Assembly (NCBI GenBank): GCA_002329245.1
Contig: DCTG01000188.1
Location: 1 to 7,246, forward strand
From: Clostridiales bacterium UBA1446
Lineage (GTDB): Bacteria; Bacillota; Clostridia; Oscillospirales; Oscillospiraceae
Direction of reading: 5' to 3'
Length of the DNA: 7,246 nt
The translations under genes were made by a program, and so were the position numbers. Position 1 is the first letter of the stretch, and each line of letters begins with the position of its first letter. The notes under the pieces are model-generated. The model ran no database searches and was not told the origin of the DNA. It was given only the letters and a program-made list of their open reading frames with translations. Below are positions 1 through 5,567 of the stretch, piece by piece.

Positions 1-600
1 GCCGAACGGCTCGTCCATGAGCAGCACGTCCGGGTTGTTCGCCAGGGCCCGCGCGATGCCGACCCGCTGCCGCATGCCGCCGCTGAGCTCCGTAATCTTT
101 TTGTGCTCCCACCCCTCAAGTCCCACCAAGGAGATCATCTTCATGGCCTGCTCTTCGCGCTCTGGCTTCTTCATGCCGCGCACCTCAAGCCCGTAGGCCA
201 CGTTTCCCAACACATCCCGGTGGGACATAAGGCCGAAGCTCTGAAATACCATGGAGATTTTGCTTCTTCTGAATTCCAGAAGCTCCTCCCGGCTGTAGCA
301 TGCAATATCCTGTCCTTCAAACAGGACCTTGCCGGACGTCGCCTCGTTGAGCCGGTTGAGGCATCGGACCACCGTGGACTTTCCCGAACCGGACATCCCA
401 ATCAAAACGAAAATCTTGCCCCGTTCCACCTCAAACGAGACGTCGTTTACCGCAACCGTCACGCCGGTCTTCTGAAAAATTTCATCCTTTTCTCTGCCTT
501 CGTTCAGCATCTCGCGGGCGGCGGCCTTATTGGCGCCGTAAAGCTTATACAGGTGCTCCGCACGCAGGATGATGTCTTTTTCCCGTCTCTCATCCTTCAT
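1..600 (-). CDS. opuAA: Glycine betaine/quaternary amine ABC transporter ATP-binding protein (partial, C-terminus beyond left edge)
   Basis: This is the cytoplasmic ATPase that powers a betaine-type importer. I read 200 residues from an ATG at 600 to the window edge. The Walker A motif GMSGSGKST is at residues 68-76, the Q-loop glutamine in SMVFQSFGL is Q120, the signature LSGGMRQRV is at 172-180, and the Walker B motif VLLMDEPFG is at 192-200. The N-terminal stretch with YKLYGANK and FQKTGVTVAVNDVSF is typical of the ProV/OpuAA subfamily and not of generic ABC ATPases. Family members are usually near 400 residues and often end in CBS domains that sense ionic strength; that half lies outside the window, so its presence is unknown. 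The start overlaps the permease stop by 11 bases, which implies translational coupling. An AAGGA lies 11 bases upstream of the start. The exact substrate cannot be read from this subunit. Confidence 0.95.
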   Translation of the reverse strand, partial: MKDERREKDIILRAEHLYKLYGANKAAAREMLNEGREKDEIFQKTGVTVAVNDVSFEVERGKIFVLIGMSGSGKSTVVRCLNRLNEATSGKVLFEGQDIACYSREELLEFRRSKISMVFQSFGLMSHRDVLGNVAYGLEVRGMKKPEREEQAMKMISLVGLEGWEHKKITELSGGMRQRVGIARALANNPDVLLMDEPFG

Positions 601-1462
601 ACGTTTTCCCGTCCTTCTTAATAATTCCCTGTGTCGTCCGATCCAATATAATGGCAAGGATTACGATCGCAATACCGGCAGCAAACCCTCTGCCGCTCTC
701 TTGTCGGTTCATTCCCCGGATGACCTCCGCGCCTAAGCCGGACGCTCCGATCAGGGAGCAGGTGACCACCATGGAAATGGCCATCATAATCGTCTGATTA
801 ACGCCCGTCATGATGGTGGGCAACGCCTGGGGAATCTGCACCTTGAACAGCGTCTGCGCCTTGGTGGAGCCGAATGCCCTGGCGGCTTCCACCACCTCCG
901 TGTCAACCTGCCGGATTCCATGACTGGTCAGCCGGATGACCGGCGGCACCGCATAAATTGTCGTTGCGATGACCGCCGGGACGTTCCCAAGGCCCAATAG
1001 CATCACGGCGGGAATCAAATAGACAAAGCTTGGCATCGTCTGCATGGTATCCAAGATGGGTCGGACAACGACATCCACTTTTTTGCTGGACGCCGCTAAG
1101 ATTCCGATCGGGAACCCGATCAGCAGAGAGATAACGACGGACGTAACGACAATCGAGAGGGTAAGGTACATGAGGGACCACAGGCCGATCAGGCCGATGA
1201 AAAAGAGCATCAGCCCGTAAAAGACGGCCCGCACGGTATTTTTGGATATTTTATAAGTAGCCAGCACAACCGCGGCAAGCAGAAGCCACCACGGAATGAG
1301 GTTAATCCCGTCGCTGACGGCGTTGAGCATACTGCGCAGGATAAGAGAGATTCCGTTGAAAAAAGGATCCCACTCGACCACCATATAGTGGATTGCTTTG
1401 TCAATCGGCTCCTTGATATCAATAAAAAGCTGCTCGGGGAATGTTACTACCCATTCCGGCAT
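590..1462 (-). CDS. opuAB: Glycine betaine/quaternary amine ABC transporter permease
   Basis: This integral membrane subunit forms the translocation path of the importer. It has 290 residues, normal for stand-alone ProW/OpuAB permeases. Hydrophobic segments lie at about residues 57-75, 80-123, 143-170, 222-246 and 260-276. The family stretch MQTMPSFVYLIPAVMLLG starts at residue 140. The cytoplasmic EAA coupling loop, EAARAFGSTKAQ continuing to QIPQALP, is at 192-215 and contacts the ATPase. The N-terminal region of about 55 residues before the first membrane helix is mildly acidic, as in ProW-like proteins. The ATG has a GGGGAG seven bases upstream, lying in the 15-base gap after the binding-protein stop. 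The stop lies inside the ATPase start region. No binding-protein domain is fused to it, unlike lactococcal OpuABC. Confidence 0.95.
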   Translation of the reverse strand: MPEWVVTFPEQLFIDIKEPIDKAIHYMVVEWDPFFNGISLILRSMLNAVSDGINLIPWWLLLAAVVLATYKISKNTVRAVFYGLMLFFIGLIGLWSLMYLTLSIVVTSVVISLLIGFPIGILAASSKKVDVVVRPILDTMQTMPSFVYLIPAVMLLGLGNVPAVIATTIYAVPPVIRLTSHGIRQVDTEVVEAARAFGSTKAQTLFKVQIPQALPTIMTGVNQTIMMAISMVVTCSLIGASGLGAEVIRGMNRQESGRGFAAGIAIVILAIILDRTTQGIIKKDGKTYEG

Positions 1463-1477
1463 TCAACCACTCCCCAT

Positions 1478-2536
1478 CTAACCGTTCAGCGCGGCGCGGA
1501 CAAGCTCGGCCTTGTCGGCGGGCAGCCACTGATCAAGCAGTTCGTCGTGCTGCTTTAAGAACCACTTGGCGGTCTCCGCTTCCGTGGCGCCGGTCTCCTC
1601 CATATATCTCAGAGCTTCGGAGGTAAGGGCACTGGAGGTCTGATAGTTGCTTAAAAACGCGCAGAACTCGGGCGCCGCTTCATAGAAATCATTGCTGACA
1701 CCGACCATGACGGGAACCGCGGGACAGGCGCATTTTCCTTCAAAATACAGCTCTTCCTGATAGGGCGCATCTTCTAAAAGCACCAAGTCGTACTTGCCCA
1801 TAATCCAGGTCGGCTCCCAGTAATACGCCACAATGGGTTCCCCCTTCTCACAGGCAGCCGAGATGGAGGCTGCTAAGGTAGTCCCGGAACCCGGATCAAT
1901 ATAATTGAAATTCTCGTTTAGCCCATAGAACGCAAATTTATTGCGCATAATTTCGTCAACAGACCAGCCCGAGATTGCGCCATAAAGTCTCCCCTTGGAA
2001 GGATCGTCGGGATCCGGAAACACATGGCTGTATTTTTTCAGATCTTTTACGTGCTTCAAATCCGGCGCAAGCGGCTCGATTCCGCGGGAGGCGTCTCCCT
2101 CGATGACGTAGCGCGGCACATAGAAGCCCTGCATATCGTCGCCGAAGTTCAGGCCAAGCTCTCGAAACGCGCCCGCTTCCAAATCTTCTCGATAGGTAGC
2201 AAGGTTATCCGTCCACAATTCCATATAAACCTGAATATCGCCCGTCTTCAGCGCATTGTAGGTAATCGGCGTTGTCCCCGTAACTTCTTCGCCGTCAATC
2301 TGATATGCGGCCTCTCCGATCAGCATGGCTACGGCATTGTGAAAGCGGATGCTGTCCCAGTCTGCGTCCGCAAAGACCGCTTTGATCGGCTTCGCAGAAG
2401 CAGGCTCCTGCGTTCCGCCGCCCTGGGAACCGGCTTGCGTACCGTCAGCGGGCGTTGTGCTGTCCGAGCAGGCAGCTAAGGAAAAAAGCATAAGCATACA
2501 CGACAAGGCTACAATCACTCCGATTAGCTTCTTCAT
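1478..2536 (-). CDS. opuAC: Glycine betaine/quaternary amine ABC transporter substrate-binding lipoprotein
   Basis: This extracytoplasmic receptor captures the ligand for the importer. It has 352 residues. A lipoprotein signal is clear: MKK, a hydrophobic core, and a lipobox LAAC with the lipidated cysteine at C23. A flexible Gly/Ser/Thr/Pro-rich tether follows to about residue 48. The mature part fits the OpuAC-type family (PF04069): ITYNALKTGDIQVYMELW near 91-108, GWSVDEI at 190-196, and AYYWEPTWIMGKYDLV at 237-252. Aromatic residues W60, W108, W191, W240 and W244 are plausible members of a cation-pi cage for a quaternary ammonium group, but which ones bind is inference. The ATG at 2536 has a strong AAAGGAGG five bases upstream. 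It is the first gene of the three-gene operon. Betaine, choline, carnitine or a related compound are all possible ligands. Confidence 0.93.
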   Translation of the reverse strand: MKKLIGVIVALSCMLMLFSLAACSDSTTPADGTQAGSQGGGTQEPASAKPIKAVFADADWDSIRFHNAVAMLIGEAAYQIDGEEVTGTTPITYNALKTGDIQVYMELWTDNLATYREDLEAGAFRELGLNFGDDMQGFYVPRYVIEGDASRGIEPLAPDLKHVKDLKKYSHVFPDPDDPSKGRLYGAISGWSVDEIMRNKFAFYGLNENFNYIDPGSGTTLAASISAACEKGEPIVAYYWEPTWIMGKYDLVLLEDAPYQEELYFEGKCACPAVPVMVGVSNDFYEAAPEFCAFLSNYQTSSALTSEALRYMEETGATEAETAKWFLKQHDELLDQWLPADKAELVRAALNG

Positions 2537-2546
2537 AAAAGCCTCC
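2537..2546 (-). promoter_or_regulatory. Ribosome binding site of the binding-protein gene
   Basis: On the minus strand AAGGAGG ends five bases before the ATG. It is one of the strongest Shine-Dalgarno sites in the window, fitting a binding protein made in excess over the membrane subunits. Confidence 0.8.
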
Positions 2547-2567
2547 TTTACTCAATTCGAGTTTATC

Positions 2568-2595
2568 GACAACTTGTAATTATTTATAAGTTGTC
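2568..2595 (-). promoter_or_regulatory. 28-bp dyad in the importer leader (candidate operator or hairpin)
   Basis: The arms GACAACTT and AAGTTGTC (2568-2575 and 2588-2595) are exact inverted repeats. Inside them TAA and TTA also pair after one mismatch, giving 11 of 12 symmetric positions around a 4-base centre. It lies downstream of the predicted transcription start (about 2602) and upstream of the ribosome site. It could be a repressor roadblock or a leader hairpin. Betaine uptake genes in Bacillus are controlled by MarR-like repressors (GbsR, OpcR), with GbsR described as acting downstream of the promoter. No such regulator gene is in the window, so the comparison is only suggestive. Confidence 0.6.
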
Positions 2596-2608
2596 ATTTT
2601 GTGCTTTC

Positions 2609-2637
2609 ATTTTACAGTACAAGCTGACGGTTGTCAA
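2609..2637 (-). promoter_or_regulatory. Sigma-A-type promoter of the importer operon
   Basis: On the minus strand a perfect TTGACA (2632-2637) is separated by exactly 17 bases from TAAAAT (2609-2614). Transcription would start near 2602, leaving a leader of about 65 bases before the binding-protein ATG. A GTTGTCA copy overlaps the -35 box (2630-2636), matching the one in the dyad 40 bases away. Confidence 0.85.
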
Positions 2638-2690
2638 GAGAATCCTGTCGGCATCGGTTCGGAAGTAAAATTCCTCCCCTAGATGTAAGG

Positions 2691-2728
2691 AAAAAAACGA
2701 AGGCCTCCGCATACTGCGAAAGCCTCCG
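2691..2728 (-). terminator. Rho-independent terminator after the LysR/beta-grasp unit
   Basis: Read on the minus strand, a 14-base-pair stem (2715-2728 pairing with 2698-2711, with a few G-U pairs) closes a 3-base loop and is followed directly by seven U (2691-2697). It ends transcription of the 2770-3966 unit about 40 bases after the beta-grasp stop and separates it from the importer promoter. No comparable T-run follows on the plus strand. Confidence 0.88.
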
Positions 2729-2769
2729 TCTACGAGCTTTGTTTTGAAACCGTTTGCGATATCCCCCGC

Positions 2770-3009
2770 TTAAACCGCATGGAGAACAAGTACTTTTTTA
2801 ACCCCGTCCAAGCCGGTGTCCCAGCCGACCGGTTTCCCGTCCGCCAAAAACAGGAGACGCTTGAGCCAGTCTTCCTCAAATTCCACTTGATTCTCCCGCA
2901 GGCAGACATGGAATAAATCCCGGACCGTTGCCCCTTCCGGTACCGCGTAAAATCCGCTGTTCATTGTATCAACCAGTTCCGGGCAAAGAAATCTGATATC
3001 AATCCGCAT
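2770..3009 (-). CDS. Small MoaD/ThiS-like beta-grasp protein lacking a C-terminal Gly-Gly
   Basis: This 79-residue protein fits the ubiquitin-like beta-grasp pattern of MoaD/ThiS sulfur carriers: a first strand MRIDIRFLCPEL, then VPEGATVRDLF (residues 23-33) leading into the central helix, then LLFLADGKPVGWDT (52-65) and a last strand KKVLVLHAV. Family carriers end in Gly-Gly, which is adenylated and thiocarboxylated; this protein stops at HAV, so classic sulfur transfer is doubtful. I prefer the ATG at 3009, because AGAGGA lies six bases upstream. The longer reading from 3063 has no clear ribosome site, adds 18 residues outside the fold, and starts inside a hairpin. It follows the LysR gene and shares its terminator. 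Its role is unknown; binding a partner protein without conjugation is one possibility. Confidence 0.7.
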   Translation of the reverse strand: MRIDIRFLCPELVDTMNSGFYAVPEGATVRDLFHVCLRENQVEFEEDWLKRLLFLADGKPVGWDTGLDGVKKVLVLHAV

Positions 3010-3037
3010 ATCGCATCCTCTTTTCATAGCCCAGCCC

Positions 3038-3061
3038 GCCGGGACGCGCTCCCGTCCCGGC
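3038..3061 (-). other. Perfect intercistronic hairpin between the LysR and beta-grasp genes
   Basis: The arms GCCGGGACG and CGTCCCGGC (3038-3046, 3053-3061) pair perfectly around a 6-base loop. No T-run follows on the minus strand, so it is not a standard terminator. It starts six bases after the LysR stop. It could protect or process the mRNA, or lower transcription into the beta-grasp gene. Confidence 0.6.
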
Positions 3062-3066
3062 ATCGG

Positions 3067-3966
3067 TCATGTTTTCATTTCCCCGGAAAGGTCAATTCCA
3101 TAATACTCCGCCACAAAATCCCGAAACTGCCTTGCCGTTTCGGACAAATGCTTTTCCCGCTTGAAACCGATCATGACGGACTGCGTAAATTCTTCCTCGT
3201 CTATCGCCAATAAGGAAATATTGGGATCCTCCGCGTAGAAGGCCTTGTCTCCCTCGGCGGCGAATCCGATTGCCAGACCGAGTGATATGATGCTTCGATG
3301 CGAAACCTTGCTGTCCGTCGTACACTTGATTTTCGGCCGGAAACCGCTGCCGATGCAATGAAGGTACGGCCGTTCCAGATTGCGGTTAGTATTGCGAAGG
3401 AATACAAATTTTTCTTCCGCCAATTTCCGCGACTCCGTATTCCCCTGTCCGGCAAGCGGATGAGAGGCCGGAACCGCAAGATAAAACCGTTCCCGCGCAA
3501 TCGGAAAGCCCTTATATTTTTTAAAGGCGGCGCTTTCCGGATACAGCATCATGTCAAACAGGTCCGTTTCCAGATGGTCCGACGCACCAATATGACAGGA
3601 AATCACAAATTCAACCTTTGGATGCCGCTTTCCGAATGCCTGAAGACATGCGTCAAGATATGAGTGCGCGCCGAACAATCCGATACTGATCTTCTGGGTC
3701 GCGCCTTCCGCCATGTTTTCCACCAAAGCCTTGGCGTCCTCAAGATCCTGCAGCGACAACTGAACGCCGGCTAAAAACCGGCTGCCCTGATCGTTGAGAA
3801 TAATCCGTTTTCCGGCCCGGTCAAAGAGCTTCGTTCCCAACTCCTTTTCCAACTTTGATATGCTTTTCGACAGGGAGGGCTGGGAAATATTGAGCCGCTG
3901 CGATGCTTTGGAAATATTCTGCAATTCCGCGATCGCAACAAAATACTGAAGCTGGCTCAGTTCCAA
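3067..3966 (-). CDS. LysR-type transcriptional regulator
   Basis: This is a 299-residue DNA-binding regulator of normal LysR length. The N-terminal winged helix-turn-helix spans about residues 1-60, with MELSQLQYFVAIAELQNISK, then ASQRLNISQPSLSKSISKLE, and ELGTKLFDR before the wing. A linker helix follows, and a periplasmic-binding-like effector domain covers about 90-290. The start is TTG at 3966: GGGAGGGG lies six bases upstream, and no ATG occurs in frame until residue 85, past the DNA-binding domain. Its effector cannot be predicted. It heads a two-gene unit with the beta-grasp gene and lies upstream of, and codirectional with, the importer operon. LysR regulators often act on an adjacent divergent gene, but its upstream neighbour, the nitroreductase gene, is on the same strand. 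Autoregulation is suggested by repeats around its promoter. Confidence 0.94.
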   Translation of the reverse strand: MELSQLQYFVAIAELQNISKASQRLNISQPSLSKSISKLEKELGTKLFDRAGKRIILNDQGSRFLAGVQLSLQDLEDAKALVENMAEGATQKISIGLFGAHSYLDACLQAFGKRHPKVEFVISCHIGASDHLETDLFDMMLYPESAAFKKYKGFPIARERFYLAVPASHPLAGQGNTESRKLAEEKFVFLRNTNRNLERPYLHCIGSGFRPKIKCTTDSKVSHRSIISLGLAIGFAAEGDKAFYAEDPNISLLAIDEEEFTQSVMIGFKREKHLSETARQFRDFVAEYYGIDLSGEMKT

Positions 3967-3972
3967 TTGGAT

Positions 3973-3980
3973 CCCTCCCC
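3973..3980 (-). promoter_or_regulatory. Ribosome binding site that fixes the TTG start of the LysR gene
   Basis: On the minus strand GGGGAGGG lies six bases upstream of TTG at 3966. This strong site and the lack of any nearby in-frame ATG support a TTG start. Confidence 0.8.
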
Positions 3981-3990
3981 TTACAGCTTG

Positions 3991-4024
3991 TCCTCTGCTG
4001 TTATATTATAGCAAATGCAGAGGA
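3991..4024. repeat. Inverted repeat framing the LysR -10 element (candidate operator)
   Basis: TCCTCTGC (3991-3998) and GCAGAGGA (4017-4024) are exact 8-base inverted repeats separated by 18 bases. The -10 box lies in between, and one arm overlaps the predicted transcription start. A dimeric regulator bound here would block this promoter, which fits negative autoregulation, common among LysR proteins. The symmetry is seen; the binding is inferred. Confidence 0.5.
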
Positions 4025-4031
4025 ATTACAA
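4005..4031 (-). promoter_or_regulatory. Extended -10 promoter of the LysR gene
   Basis: On the minus strand a perfect TATAAT (4005-4010) is preceded by TGC, giving an extended -10 element. A poor -35, TTGTAA (4026-4031), sits 15 bases upstream, so the promoter probably relies on the extended -10. The start of transcription would fall near 3998. Confidence 0.75.
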
Positions 4032-4101
4032 GAGCGGATCCATCGTATATTCCTCAAAGCTATATATTCCCGCTCTCAACCTGTGCGAAAACCTTCTCGG
4101 C

Positions 4102-4950
4102 TTACATCTTTCGGTCTTCTTTCCAGGTCATGAAATAGCGCGTTTGTTCGGAACCTTCCGGCGGACTTTCGTGCCGGACAAAGGCTCCCTTTAGCCCAAG
4201 TTCCAGCGCGGCAAGGTGGAAATGGCAGGCGGCAATCCCTATGTCGATGCGCTGGATGTCATAGGGAAAGGCAAAGCCGAGGGCCGAATGCTTTTGCTGA
4301 AAGAAGTGCCAGCAGGAGCCGCTGCGCACAATCCGCCACGGCTGCAGGTTGGATGCCGAAGGCGCCAGCCGTACCAGTTCCAGCGGCATCTTATACTTCC
4401 CGGCTTTTTCGGGAGAAAGCGGGCGGCCGAAGGCCTCGTCGAAGAACAGCTCGCTCCAGGGTTTTCGGCGGTCGGCGCCCACGGCCTTACGCATCAGATT
4501 TTCGGCCGCGCGCCTCTTTTCGGCCGGGTAACCCACAGGGGAAACGGCGGGAAATAGCTCGCCGCATCCAACATGCATGGCCGCGGCAAACCTTGATTTT
4601 TGAAACGACCCACCTAACCAGCAGGTGCCGAGCCCCTTAGACGATGCAAAAAGAATCAGCTGTTCAAACGCATATCCGAGCGCTTCCAAAGAAAAATCCG
4701 AGGGCTTCGCGGCCGCGCCGAAAAAATATGAGGCGCCTTTAATCATCCCATAGGTTCCGAGCTTCTCCCCGCCGGCGGAAGCTCCTGATTTTAATAGCCG
4801 GAAACGAACGCTCCCTCCGAAGGGATTGGATAACCCCTCCATATAGCGTTCCAGTTCATGAAGCGTCCCGTCCGGCAAAGGCCGGTTTTCATATGTCCTG
4901 ACCGATTTTCTGGAAGCCGCGACTTCCTCGAGGGGCTTGTCGAATATCAA
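4102..4950 (-). CDS. Nitroreductase family protein (TM1586-like)
   Basis: This is a putative flavin-dependent oxidoreductase of 282 residues. Near the N-terminus it has ASRKSVRTYENRPL (residues 12-25), the entry motif of nitroreductases. The first half has YAFEQLILFASSKGLGTCWL (about 93-112), the helix and strand typical of the fold. LVRLAPSASNLQPWRIV (about 192-208) begins a second half with its own nitroreductase signature. This two-half arrangement fits the TM1586-type group (PF14512), where one chain resembles a fused dimer. Substrate and even activity are unknown. I start it at TTG 4950 because GGGAGGG lies six bases upstream. The longer reading from 5106 adds 52 residues of basic, unstructured sequence without a ribosome site, and runs into the promoter region of the divergent gene. 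It ends about 70 bases before the LysR promoter, with no obvious terminator between. Confidence 0.85.
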   Translation of the reverse strand: MIFDKPLEEVAASRKSVRTYENRPLPDGTLHELERYMEGLSNPFGGSVRFRLLKSGASAGGEKLGTYGMIKGASYFFGAAAKPSDFSLEALGYAFEQLILFASSKGLGTCWLGGSFQKSRFAAAMHVGCGELFPAVSPVGYPAEKRRAAENLMRKAVGADRRKPWSELFFDEAFGRPLSPEKAGKYKMPLELVRLAPSASNLQPWRIVRSGSCWHFFQQKHSALGFAFPYDIQRIDIGIAACHFHLAALELGLKGAFVRHESPPEGSEQTRYFMTWKEDRKM

Positions 4951-4956
4951 AACGAA

Positions 4957-4963
4957 CCCTCCC
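4957..4963 (-). promoter_or_regulatory. Ribosome binding site that fixes the TTG start of the nitroreductase gene
   Basis: GGGAGGG on the minus strand lies six bases upstream of TTG 4950. The in-frame ATG codons at 5001 and 5106 lack any such site. Confidence 0.7.
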
Positions 4964-5001
4964 TTTCCCTTCCGTTCCGGCTTGCTTTTCTGCTTTCCCA
5001 T

Positions 5002-5029
5002 GGTATCACAAACGCAAACGAACAAACAA
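5002..5029 (-). promoter_or_regulatory. Possible weak promoter of the nitroreductase gene
   Basis: On the minus strand GATACC (5002-5007), preceded by TGT, could be a weak extended -10, with TTGTTT (5024-5029) 16 bases upstream. Both boxes match consensus at only about half their positions. It would give a leader of about 45 bases. Confidence 0.3.
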
Positions 5030-5107
5030 GCCCGACTTGGAAATCCTTCCCGATTTCGCCCTTTGTGCAAAAAGCGGCACAGCCCATGGACGGGCCTTCG
5101 CGGCATG

Positions 5108-5116
5108 TGCTATAAT
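5108..5116 (+). promoter_or_regulatory. Extended -10 promoter of the small plus-strand gene
   Basis: TGC followed by a perfect TATAAT (5111-5116) forms an extended -10 element, and TGTG lies just upstream. No recognisable -35 sits at the right distance. Transcription would start near 5123, about 33 bases before the GTG start. Confidence 0.7.
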
Positions 5117-5122
5117 GCCACT

Positions 5123-5139
5123 GCCGGCATGCTGCCGGC
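5123..5139 (+). other. GC-rich leader hairpin next to the ribosome site
   Basis: Two GCCGGC hexamers (5123-5128 and 5134-5139) pair around the loop ATGCT. They sit at the predicted 5' end of the transcript, one base before GGAGG at 5141. A hairpin at the very 5' end may stabilise the mRNA or hinder ribosome entry. Confidence 0.45.
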
Positions 5140-5155
5140 GGGAGGAGAGAAGGCC

Positions 5156-5509
5156 GTGCTGAAGGACGACTGGGCCATGAACCAAATTCTTGGTTTTGCG
5201 AAACTGTTAGCTAAAATCAAGCTTGACCGGGATACCACGGATTACCGGGTTTCCGGTGACCCGGAAACGGATTTTCTCTATTTCCGGCTGTCCGAAATGC
5301 TGCAAAACGGGCTGTTTAATGAGGCTGAAAATCTTCTGTTTGATGAGATGGACTCCGGAAACGCAAACTATTTGGAGCTTGCCGTCGACTTTTATTGCAG
5401 ACTGAATGAAATGAGCGACCGGGATCTCGAAGCCAGCGGTTTTTCCAGGGAAGAAATCGACGACGGTCTGAAGGAAACGGCCCGGATCTTCGGCGTCAGC
5501 ATTCTGTAA
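5156..5509 (+). CDS. Small acidic conserved hypothetical protein (DUF6483-like)
   Basis: This 117-residue protein is the only plus-strand gene. I start it at GTG 5156, with GGAGGAG at 5141-5147 and a promoter 40 bases upstream; the in-frame ATG at 5177 would remove only seven residues. The frame stays open upstream to 4937, but that part precedes the promoter and overlaps the nitroreductase gene. The protein opens with a hydrophobic helix (NQILGFAKLLAKIKL, residues 9-23), then has an acidic helical part: FRLSEMLQNGLFNEAENLLF (43-62), LELAVDFYCRLNEMSD (73-88) and SGFSREEIDDGLKETARIFG (94-113). The pattern of NEAENLLF, an LxxAxxFYxxLN helix and FSREEI recalls small Clostridia proteins grouped as DUF6483. 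That assignment is from memory, not a search. No enzymatic motif is visible. It is a single-gene unit ending at a hairpin. Confidence 0.75.
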   Translation: MLKDDWAMNQILGFAKLLAKIKLDRDTTDYRVSGDPETDFLYFRLSEMLQNGLFNEAENLLFDEMDSGNANYLELAVDFYCRLNEMSDRDLEASGFSREEIDDGLKETARIFGVSIL

Positions 5510-5567
5510 AGAAGCGTTTTGGCCTCTTTGAAAAAGTTCGGCATCAGCCAAGGATTGCCCGTAACAG

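Noticed and set aside
103..621. Plus-strand frame opposite the ATPase gene
   Set aside because: The minus strand encodes Walker A, signature and Walker B motifs in order; the plus reading is a shadow.
2024..2579. Plus-strand frames opposite the binding-protein gene
   Set aside because: The minus strand has a full lipoprotein receptor with signal peptide, promoter and ribosome site; these frames cross its start and promoter.
2641..2690. GGGGAGGAA on the minus strand resembling a ribosome site upstream of the importer promoter
   Set aside because: No start codon with an open frame follows at suitable spacing, and it lies between a terminator and a promoter; no small gene is supported.
2537..2769. 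Riboswitch or small RNA in the importer leader
   Set aside because: The predicted leader is about 65 bases with one dyad and no known riboswitch core; too short and simple.
3010..3063. Longer beta-grasp protein starting at 3063 or 3027
   Set aside because: No good ribosome site at either, the extra residues do not fit the fold, and the region forms a perfect hairpin.
4951..5106. N-terminal extension of the nitroreductase from ATG 5106
   Set aside because: No ribosome site, basic low-information sequence outside the family domain, and overlap with the divergent gene's promoter region.
4937..5155. Upstream extension of the small plus-strand gene
   Set aside because: It overlaps the nitroreductase start, has no ribosome site at its ATG and lies mostly upstream of the TATAAT promoter at 5111.
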